Below are positions 55,773-64,000 of a stretch of 64,000 nucleotides of DNA, in pieces. Origin of the DNA: Patagioenas fasciata (Eukaryota > Chordata > Aves > Columbiformes > Columbidae); contig NC_092559.1 of NCBI RefSeq assembly GCF_037038585.1, forward strand, positions 19,888,488 through 19,952,487, read 5' to 3'. Numbering within the stretch: the first letter of the stretch is position 1; the number at the start of each line of letters is the position of its first letter. The translations under genes and the position numbers were made by a program. The notes below the pieces were generated by a model. That model made no database searches and was not told where the DNA came from. It was given only the letters and a program-made list of their open reading frames with translations.

Positions 55773-56738
55773 TGCTATGATGGATGTGAACTTGGTATTG
55801 TATGAAGTTGTATTTAAAAGTTGCTGGAATGTGAACTGATTTGGATCTAGGAAAATGGAATAATGGATTGATGTTTAATATACTGTATTTTGACATCTTT
55901 AAATTGTGAAAGGTAAATGGGGCTGAGGAATGTAACAACTGTTGAGCTAATTGGAATCGTGTATAAAACTCAGCTCATTGTAACCGAGGAGTTTGCCAGA
56001 GCCTCCCACTTCGTACCAGCGATTACGCCAGCTGCGTGGCCATGACTATATCTGAACTGCAGCAAGAAGAGAAAGAAGAAAAAAAAAAGGAAAAACCTGT
56101 TTGCCCGCTGCTAAGCGGAGAAAGGGAGGCTTTACTCCCCCCCGCTCTGTCTTTCTTCTCTCTCTGGAGTATTGTCATCCATCCTTATTGTGGCACTGTG
56201 TTGCTTCTTGGCTTTGAATCAGGGGTTGTTGGTGATGTTTCTTTTTGCTTCTGTCTTGTTTCCTAGGTTTTGGCACATATGGGGAAAGAGCTCATAATTT
56301 TACCTCCCTACTGAAGTCATTCTTTTCACACTGGTCAGCTTTGGGGAGGTCAGAGTGCTCAGTGCTTCTCTGGGTCAGACTGGTACTGATTTGGGTGTGG
56401 AGTGCAGCCAGGTTGGTTTGATGTGGAGTTGGAACTGATTTGTTTTCATGCTGGGCTGGAGATCCTGCCAATCCCAGATGGGGGCGAGAGGGAGGTTTTA
56501 TTCCCCCCCGCGCCCCTCCCCTAAGCAATGTTACTGCTAGAGAACTGTAATACTGCATGAAGGAGTCTGAGGGTTGAAATTTAAAGGCATTACCAATGGG
56601 TCCATAGTTCTAATGAAGCTCAGAAATTAAACAAAAAAAATTTTTTAATAGACTTATTCTGTGGTAACTGGTTGTAAGAGACTTCTTAGTAAATTCACCA
56701 TGCTAGTTTTTGAGGTCATGGGAGAGAACGAAAGAAAG
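55773..56738 (+). mobile_element. LTR-H copy with internal insertion
   Basis: Starts tgctatgatgg; TATA box in gtataaaactc near 55963. About 345 extra bases (about 56145-56487) lie between two 24-base imperfect direct repeats. The right end is truncated near 56738. Confidence 0.72.
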
Positions 56739-57195
56739 GCTGTTTTTTGAGACCAATAGAATGCCAAATTTGGAACAAAGTTTTAATACATGAATTCTTG
56801 TAGTTGCCAGAAAGTCCTATACCTCTCTTGGGTCAGGATTTGTTAAGTAAATTGCAAGCTCAAATAACGTTTTCTGAGAATTCTGTTTAGTTGCATGGCC
56901 TACAAGAAGCTGCTTGGATGGTGCAGATCTGCTTGCTGCAAGTGAGAAATCTCCAAGGAAATTTCAAATGCTGTATTTCCACTAGTATTAACAGCCAATG
57001 TTTCGATAAAGCAAATACTACACTGATAGAACTGAAACAGGACTTCGATCCGGTAAGGGAAAACAATATCCAATAAATATGGCAGCCAAAATGGAGTTGG
57101 AAACTTTGAGGAATAAATTTATGACAACCTTACAGGCTGACTGCATTCGATTGGACTTGCAGATTTGTCTATTTATAGCTACAACATAGAAACAA
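56739..57195 (+). pseudogene. Retroviral protease end and following pol remnant
   Basis: A short open stretch near 56810-56888 encodes a Pro-Leu-Leu-Gly-Gln-Asp-Leu-Leu block, typical of the protease C terminus, and ends in a stop. The sequence from about 56850 to 57195 is repeated in the same orientation at 59958-60305. Confidence 0.6.
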
Positions 57196-57198
57196 CCT

Positions 57199-58176
57199 GT
57201 GGCTATTGTGGGACAGTATGATGAGAATGCAAACAGACTGATATACTTGGAATGGATTTTTTTGCCCAATTCTTTTCCTAAAACTATTACTGAGCCCCTG
57301 GAATTGATTGTTACTCTGATCAAAAAAGGCAGAGAATGGATTCAGGCTTTAGTAGGCCGTGATCCATCTGTCATATATGTACCTTTTGCGAAAGCAGATT
57401 TTGATTGTTTTTATTCACAATCTCTGTCCTTGCAAATTGCGCTAGCAGATTTTCTTAACAGCATAGGTTTTGGCATGCCTAAATGTAAACTGCTTCAAAA
57501 TCTGTGTGTCTTTGATATCAGACCAGAGACCGTACTTGTATTCGGTCCTATCCCAAATGCTCGCACAGTTTTTGTTGATGGTTCAGGGAAGTGTCATGAA
57601 GCTGTAGTGGTCTGGCGTGAAGATAGCGATTGGCATCATTCTGTTACAATTGTTGAAGGCTCAACCCAATTAGTGGAACTTGGTGCAGTTTTGCATGCCT
57701 TAGAGCTTTTTAGGGAGGAACCTCTAAATTTGGTTTGTGATTCTGAGTACGTAGTCAAGGTCCTACAGCGCATCCCCTCCACTTAAAGAAATCTCGCAAC
57801 AGCAACTTTTTGATATGTTTTTATCATTGCAAACTGCATTACAGCTTTGCAAACACCCACTGTTTGTTACTCATATACGCTCTCATACAACTTTACCAGG
57901 TCCCATAACTGAAGGTAATGCAGTTGCGGATTCTTATACTGTAGCTACAGTCCGTTTCCAGTCTGCCAGGGCTTCACATGATTTCTTCCATCAGAATGCT
58001 GCTGCCTTAAAAAAGATGTTTGGTCTCACTCTCGAGCAAGCGATAGACATAGTGCGCTCTTGCCCGGAATGTCAAGGTCTGATTACAAGCTCGCCCTCCC
58101 TTGGAGTCAACCCTCGCGGACTCTCAGCTAATGACATTTGGCAGTCTGATGTTACACGTTTCATCTTTTGGCCATT
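57199..58176 (+). pseudogene. pol: Class II-like RT end, RNase H and integrase zinc domain
   Basis: Frame 57199-57786: RT connection, then RNase H with Val-Asp-Gly-Ser-Gly (about residue 125) and Asp-Ser-Glu-Tyr (about residue 183). A frameshift at about 57785 leads to frame 57815-58294: end of RNase H, then the integrase zinc domain with two His (near 57975-57990) and Cys-Pro-Glu-Cys near 58063, and the first core strand with Trp-Gln-Ser-Asp near 58141. At about 58177 homology switches to the class I-like family. Confidence 0.85.
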
Positions 58177-58470
58177 TGAGTATGAGAAAATCACCCACAG
58201 GGGGAAGAAAAACAGCATAGATCTTTTGAAGGGATTCAAGTGGATTATACTGAATTGTCCCAAGTGGGAATATATAAATACTTATTGGTTATAATAGACT
58301 AACTAACGCGCTGGGTGGAAGCCTTTCCTGCCACGAGAGCAACTGCCTAATTTGTAGTTAAAAGGTTATTGGAACAGGTTATTCCGAGATTTGGCCAGTA
58401 ACAAAAAAATTAATTCCTGCTCTGTTTTACAAAGTGGTATTCTCAACATTGGCTACATCCATTGCTAAAA
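58177..58470 (+). pseudogene. Class I-like integrase fragment joined to class II-like integrase
   Basis: Nearly identical to 51946-52127 and extends beyond it (Arg-Leu-Leu-Glu and Ile-Pro-Arg-Phe-Gly blocks near 58355-58395). The join falls at a shared gagtatgag-like stretch. Confidence 0.8.
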
Positions 58471-58488
58471 GCGATAACACCTCTGAGG

Positions 58489-59160
58489 TTAAGGGTTGTC
58501 ATCATTGCAATCGGTTTCTTCTTTGTTAGCTAGCCAAGGTCTCACCCACTTTGCTGGGATCCACGAATTTTTATGGTTACCTGTAGAAACACAAGCATAT
58601 CCCCTTCCCCAGGTTATTAATGACATAGGACCTTCCCATTGTTGTGTTGTCACATTAAACACACTAACCTTAGGTCCATTTTCGGAAAAATCTTTGACAT
58701 TTATGATATGGTGCATAACAACAGGTTCCATTTCAATCTCACTTTTAGGATTAAGCCAGTTCAGCACATACAATGCCTTCATCAATACCTCCTCTGGACT
58801 CACACCAATTCCCCCTTGTTTTTTCAAAACAGACAAAAGATTTTTCAGAGTGCGGTGTGCACGCTCAATAATTGCCTGGCCAGTAGAATTATAAGGGACT
58901 CCGAACAGGTGTTGTACTTTCCACTGGGCGAGGAAGGTTGCAAGTGTATCAGAACGGTATGCGGGACCATCATCTGTTTTGATCTGTGTAGGAACACCCA
59001 TGACAGCAAAAGCTTGTAATAAATGACGCTTTACCACTTTTGCATTTGCTGAGGTCAAAGCTGTAGCCCACAGCAGTCCTGAACAGGTATCTATGGACAC
59101 ATGAATGTACTTTTGTCAGCCAAACGGTGCAAATTCAGTAATATCAGTTTGCCATAACTG
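58489..59160 (-). pseudogene. pol: Class II-like integrase core and C terminus
   Basis: Open frame of 203 codons (59100-58489) on the minus strand. Catalytic blocks: Asp in Trp-Gln-Thr-Asp near 59147 (just upstream, split by a stop), Asp-Asp-Gly-Pro near residues 43-46 and Glu in Ile-Glu-Arg-Ala-His near 80. The C-terminal domain has a Trp-x-x-Ala-Lys-Trp-Val block. Just upstream it runs straight into gag sequence, so protease, RT and RNase H are deleted in this copy. Confidence 0.87.
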
Positions 59161-59847
59161 GCCTGGCTGCTTGCAGCGCGAGTGGGAAAAGTGGGGAGAA
59201 AGTTTTACGGTGTACTTATACCACAAAGAAACAATTCTAACAACAACCAGTGAAACAATTAAATCACATTCCTGACAAGCTGCTTGATTTTCAGAGGGGC
59301 AATACACAGATGCATATAATATGTACTGTAAAACTCACAAATAACACGTTGAAAGTAAACATTAGCATTCTCTACTTCTAATTTCAACACCAGTGCTTCC
59401 TTAGCTTCTAGGTTTTCAACCTGCTTATTGATGACGTCTTGAAGATGGTCAATAAATTGCATGTAATTCTCACTGGGACCCTGATAGTAGTTATAAAAGA
59501 TTTGGCTGCTATGTTGGTTTCAGACACATCTATCATAGCTTGATATGCAAGGTCTGTTGACTGCCTCAGGATTTCAGAAACTAATAGCGCCTGTAATTGT
59601 GGTGTGTCAATTAGTGTCTGTTCCAAGAGCTGGGATACCTGCCCCTTTCAACGAGTCCCCATCATTCCATCCTAAATGATCTATAGCTGTTACATTGCAT
59701 AGGTCTAATTTTGCTTGAGTCTTTCATAGTTTTTATCTGATCTTGGGGCAACATGTACACATACTCTTTTTCCTGTTAACTTTTGAAGAAAATGCTGCAA
59801 ACCCCCATCCTCATCCGAGTCATCAGATAACGCAGAATTGAACGGTG
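59161..59847 (-). pseudogene. gag: ERV-B-like gag remnants
   Basis: Pieces at 59899-59705, 59626-59408, 59462-59259 and 59307-59116 cover linker and capsid with the major homology region. They retain the segment that is deleted in copy 4. Frameshifts between all pieces. The gag-to-integrase join near 59160 is the mark of a large internal deletion. Confidence 0.8.
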
Positions 59848-59957
59848 CTGGAGAATCTGATATCCTTGAATAATTCCTTGCTGGGTCAGGCAAGTGCAAG
59901 CCCCTTGCCGAACCCAGGCAAGTGTAAGTTCCTGCCTAATTCAGACAAGTGTAGTCC
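59848..59957 (+). mobile_element. LTR-E hairpin fragment, inverted relative to the copy at 60.8 kb
   Basis: Reverse complement of about 60826-60930, including three cttgcc-type hairpins and the same end point (caaggatatcag). Confidence 0.8.
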
Positions 59958-60305
59958 TTGTAAGCTTAAATAACGTTTTCTGAGAATTCTGTTTAGTTGC
60001 ATGTCCCACGAAAAGATACTTGGAAGCTGCAGATCTGCTTGCTGCAAGCAGGAAATCTCCAAGGAAATTTTGGATGTTATATTTCCACTAGTATTGGCAG
60101 CTGAAGTATCGGTAAAGCCAACACTACACTGATAGAACTGAAACAGGACTTTGATCCGGTAAGGGAAAACAATATCCAATAAACATGAAAGCCAAAATGG
60201 GGTTGGAGACTTCGATGAAAAAATTTATGACAACCTTACAGGCTGACTGCATTCGATTGGACTTGCAGATTTGTCTATTTATAGCTACAGCATAGAAACA
60301 ACCTC
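59958..60305 (+). repeat. Second copy of the protease/pol remnant
   Basis: Direct repeat of about 56850-57195, with scattered substitutions. No useful open frame. Confidence 0.75.
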
Positions 60306-60542
60306 TCTTTGGTTTCCTTAAATGCGATGGAGGAAAAACAAGCGTCTGGTCAGCCCTTGTGGTCCTTTTTAGAATATACCACAATAGGAAGCATGTTCTG
60401 CGAACCCCCGTTCCGCCCTCAATGGATCTTGTGGGTGCAGCAGACCCAGGTTCTGGTAGATTTTAAGTTCATCTGTCAGAACATTAAGGGCCTCCATATG
60501 CTGTGAGGTCCATTTCCATTTTCTGTTTTTCAAAATCAGGTC
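60306..60542. other. Unassigned ERV-like sequence
   Basis: About 240 bases; on the minus strand it has a short open stretch that may be pol or env, but I cannot name it. Confidence 0.35.
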
Positions 60543-60930
60543 TGTCACGGAGGGACCCCTAAGTCAGTTTTAGGGGAGGCAAACAAGGTCCAAAACAGAC
60601 TTTTATTTTGACCGGAAGAGTCTGGCAAGTCCACCGACTAGAAACGGGGTTTATACAATTAGTTAGCACTCCGGTAACATAAAATACAGGTTTGGATATC
60701 AGTTGAGGAAATTATTGGGGTACAGCAAATAAGAATAATGGAGATCCAGTGTGTGCATGCACACACTCACAGCAAACAAAGCCAGAGACGTCTCTGACTC
60801 CAGGTTACTACACTTTCTTCTATTAGCAAGGACTACGCTTGCCTGAATTAGGCAGGGACTTACACTTGCCTGGGTTCAGCAAGGGGCTTACACTTGCCTG
60901 ACCCGGCAAGGAATTATTCAAGGATATCAG
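60543..60930 (-). mobile_element. LTR-E, 3' part
   Basis: Starts tgtcacggaggg and includes the aataaa region (near 60603) and three hairpins (about 60848-60912) before it ends at caaggatatcag. The U3 and TATA part is absent. Confidence 0.85.
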
Positions 60931-60998
60931 TCCAACTGTTGAGATGATCGTTTGACTGGAGTCCCTCCGGACGCTCGCTTCAACATTTCTTCAACCCT
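60931..60998 (-). other. Leader fragment of LTR-I provirus
   Basis: Matches 36590-36663; the rest of the provirus is replaced by LTR-E. Confidence 0.75.
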
Positions 60999-61016
60999 AT
61001 CACATCGGGGTTACCA
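60999..61016 (-). other. Primer-binding site of LTR-I provirus, tRNA-Trp-like
   Basis: Minus strand tggtaaccccgatgtgat, two changes from the perfect site. Confidence 0.87.
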
Positions 61017-61018
61017 TT

Positions 61019-61326
61019 TGAGGGATTGACGACATGGACTCCTGGTGCAGGTGAACCAAGAGACCCTTTATTTTGGCAAGGCATTTACATTTATAGCTAG
61101 TAGCTGATGTACACATGTTTAACTTTCTGTTTTTATTGACTTATGCTAGCTGTTCACGCGCTTAAAGTTATCTTGCGATTGGTTTACTTAACCTTGCACG
61201 CGCTCTGGCAGTTTGGCTAACACATTGTAAATATCTTTTACTGTACAAAAACATTCTGGTTTCTCATTCTATTTTGGTCAAGGTCGTTCCAGTAACTCAA
61301 GGTGACTGTCTGTAAGATATTCCACA
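61019..61326 (-). mobile_element. LTR-I, uninterrupted copy
   Basis: From tgagggattgacg to ttccaca, 308 bases. Serves as the empty-site reference for the LTR-B insertion at 36.9 kb. Confidence 0.9.
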
Positions 61327-61386
61327 AGTGGGAAAGGAACAGGACCTTTTAGAGATAGGAAAGTCGGGAAATAGCTGGGGAGCCAA

Positions 61387-61655
61387 TCACTTTAAGGGGG
61401 GGAATTGCAAGAGAAAAAGCCTTCTTTCTTGCAACAAGAGGTTCTTGTGAGAAAAAGGTACTAGTCTCCATTTTTTTCCCTGGTAGACTCCTCCGTTACA
61501 ATGAGCTAAGTTTATCTTGCAGCTTGACACAGGCCTGAAATTTATGTTCAAGCTGTACAGCACAGGCCTGGGATATTTTGCTTTTTTTTTTTCCATTTCA
61601 TTCCAGTCATAATACACTTTATATGCAGTGCCGATTAGCCCAGCAACAGCTGATC
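61387..61655 (-). mobile_element. LTR-H fragment, minus strand
   Basis: Reverse match to about 34380-34530 in its right part, with the block agcttgaacataaatttcagg; the left part (61387-61480) is not present in that copy. An open frame runs through it (61640-61387) but no domain is recognised. Confidence 0.65.
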
Positions 61656-63540
61656 TATGCTGACATCCTCCCCCCCCCAAACAGACCTCCCAAGGACTGA
61701 TAGAGCTGTCTATACCTTGGGTTGCATGGAGCTCCAGAACCTGAAGTCCCCCAGCACCTGAAGGCAGCAGTGGATGCCATAGCTGGAAGCATGCCCAGCT
61801 GGAAGATCTCCTTGGACAAGTAACTATGTTACAAGAGGAGCTCGAGATGCAGTATGGTATCTGGGAAGGCAAGCAGGAGATGGATGTGTGGTATTGTACG
61901 CTGTACCAGGCTGAGCGACAGCCTGCCTTAACGCTGTGTGAGAGGAAGGTAAGCCTGAATCCAGCCTCAAGCTGACTGATACAAGTAACTCACGAGATGA
62001 AGGAGACTGGACACTTGCTTGTACTCGGGGTAGGAGGAAGACTCCCCCCGCTCCACCCCCCCATCTCCTGAAGCATCCCTACATAACAGAGAGGATGCTC
62101 TGGAGTTGGAGGCTGAAGAGCATGTGAGCAACGGACAGGATTCAGGACAAGGCAACCATGCAAAGCTGACCCAACCACCCACTCGCATTAGAACCAGCAC
62201 CACCAGAAAAGCATGTCAGGTATTAGTAATTGGAGATTCCCTACCGAGAGGCACCAAAGCACCAATTTGCCATCCGGATGATTTCTCTAGAGAAGTCTGC
62301 TGCCTACCAGGAGCTTGCATTTGTGGCGTCACCGAGAGGCTGTTGAGCCTGGTGAACCCTACGGATTATCATCTGCTTGTACTATTCCATGTAGGGTCTG
62401 ACGAGGCAACTTAGAAGCCTGCCAAGAGACTATGAGTCCCTCAGAGCAATGTTAAAATGATCAGGAGCGTGGGTGGTGGTCTCCTCTATCCTCCCAACCA
62501 GAGGAAGGGGTCTGGGAAGGAGGAGATTAATTGAATGGGTGAATGCCTGGCTGTGTAGCTGGTGCCATAGTCAAGGTTTATGCTTCTATGATCATGGATC
62601 TACCTTTGAGAAACCAGGTCTGTTGGGAGCTTATGGGATTCAGCTGACCAAGCGAGGCAAGAAGGTCTTCACCAACAAGCTGGCAGGGCTTTAAACTGGA
62701 CTCAGCAGGGGAAGGGGATGGAGTTTTGAGCAACAGGGAAGAGCCAGGGGCTGCTGATGCATTAGGAATCAACAGGGGAGCACCTGAGAAATGCCGCAAA
62801 GGAACTGGGGTTTGGTCCTCCAAAAAAGCAACACGGTCGACAGCCCATCTGAAGTTCCTCTACACCAATGTGTGCAGCATGGGTAACAAACAGGAGGAGT
62901 TGGAAACCACTGTGCAGCTGGAAAGCTATGGCCTAATGGCTGTCACTGAAACTTGGTGGGATGACTCATGCGACTGGAGCACTGCAATTGATGGCTATAA
63001 ACTGTTTGGAAGGAGGGAGAGGTGGAGAGGTTGCCCTCTATGTAAAAAAAAAAAAAAAAAGATTTGGATGGCATAGAGCTGTCTTTGAAAGACAGCAATG
63101 AACAGCTTGAGAACTTATGGGTGAAAATTAGAGGCCAAGCCAACAAAGGAAACCTTGTGGTTGGTATCCACTGCAGGCTGCCCAATGAAGGGGAGGATGT
63201 CGACGAAGTGTTCTTACTTTAGCCTTCAACCACTGTTCCCGCATCCATGATCTGGATGATGGGTAGACAGAGCGTACCCTTAGCAAGTTTGCTGATGATA
63301 CAAAACTGAGAGTAGACAGGCTGGAGAAATGGGCAGGCAGGAGCCTGGTGCAGTTCAGTAAGGGAAAGTACAAAGTCCTGCACCTGGGGAGGAACAACCC
63401 CATGCACCAGTATATGCTGGAAGCTGACTGGCTGGAAAGCAGCTTTGTAGAAGAGGACGAGGGGGGCTCCTGGTGGACAGCAAGACAAACGTGAGCTGAC
63501 AATGCGCCCTTGCAGCAAAGAAGGCTAAGGATATCCTTAG
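61656..63540 (+). mobile_element. CR1 LINE, ORF1 and parts of ORF2
   Basis: 5' region, then ORF1 with the esterase-like Ile-Gly-Asp-Ser-Leu block near 62228-62245 and a downstream Asp-His block, then the endonuclease start (Met-Gly-Asn-Lys-Gln near 62879) broken by an A-run at 63044-63062. A large deletion then joins the endonuclease to the RT active-site region (63280-63300) and beyond. The 3' end is missing. Confidence 0.88.
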
Positions 63541-64000
63541 CCCAATACAGAGGAAAGCAGGGTTTATATAGGTTATGATACAGTTGTGTAGAAAAATCAA
63601 ATTGCTTGCTATCCCCCAGGCTGCAGGGCACAGCAACACTGTTAATTGCCTCTCTCTTAAAAATGTATGTTTCTTTTCACAAAACCTTGGGAAAGAAAAG
63701 GCAAGGTGTCTGCCTCCACAACCATCTATCTTTTCTGCCCAAAGTATCAAAAACTAGATGTTTAAGGCATAACATCATTCTTTGTTTTAATTGGGATGGG
63801 GGAAGTGCTTTGAGGTTGTCACAGCATATTAAAGAAATGCTCTTGACCGTAGGTTTCCTGTAGCATAGTCTCAGATGTCTGTGCTTAAAAAAAATAATTT
63901 AATTTAAAAAATTAGAAATAAATTGAAAGGTACAGCAAAGAAACAGTCTGAACTAAGTGCCTCTCAAGGGGAGGGACCCTGAGACAAAAGAGGTTTGGGC
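63541..64000. other. Unassigned end of window
   Basis: About 460 bases, AT-rich towards the end, no gene or repeat end recognised. Confidence 0.45.

Noticed and set aside
62578..62823. Minus-strand frame at the CR1 ORF1 end
   Set aside because: Antisense shadow of CR1.

Overview
The window is nuclear DNA from a bird. The evidence is a dense load of chicken-repeat-1 (CR1) LINEs, several families of avian endogenous retroviruses (ERVs) whose primer-binding sites mostly match avian tRNA-Trp, and two exons of a HINT1-like gene at 47.4-48.5 kb. The predicted protein keeps the HINT1 backbone but has lost most of the HIT histidine triad, which is the hallmark of HINTW (also called Wpkci or ASW), a female-specific gene of the avian W chromosome. 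A W-chromosome origin fits the rest of the window: almost no unique sequence, many nested insertions, and many solo LTRs. By adding intervals I estimate about one third CR1 and nearly half LTR/ERV sequence. I could not run any alignment or repeat search.

Layout: 1-3.7 kb, CR1 fragments. 3.7-7.2 kb, a minus-strand ERV-L-like provirus (protease-RT, gag, 5' LTR). 7.2-10 kb, CR1 pieces around an LTR fragment. 10-12.6 kb, a class II-like provirus called ERV-B here. 12.6-18.1 kb, two CR1s arranged 5' end to 5' end. 18-23.7 kb, a pile of solo and nested LTRs. 23.7-28.6 kb, the internal region of a second ERV-L-like provirus, whose integrase is split by a solo LTR. 28.6-32 kb, an LTR, an ERV gag fragment and a nearly open CR1 reverse transcriptase. 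32-37.4 kb, ERV mosaics. 37.4-46.1 kb, CR1s including one nearly full-length copy. 46.3-49.6 kb, the HINTW gene part flanked by solo LTRs. 49.6-52.1 kb, a class I-like provirus. 52.1-61.7 kb, tandem and rearranged ERV-B, class I and other ERV pieces on both strands. 61.7-63.5 kb, CR1. The end is unassigned.

LTR family labels (A to I) are mine and are used only to link copies inside the window. Target-site duplications (TSDs) allow relative dating: LTR-B went into LTR-I, LTR-F and LTR-C into LTR-A, LTR-E into an ERV-L integrase, and LTR-C into CR1. Every retroviral gene seen is broken, partial or mosaic; none looks able to make an infectious virus.

The items most worth a second look are the HINTW exons; an array of small hairpins inside LTR-E whose stems vary by paired changes; two small conserved open frames of unknown origin carried by ERV-B; and a chimeric integrase at 57.2-58.4 kb.
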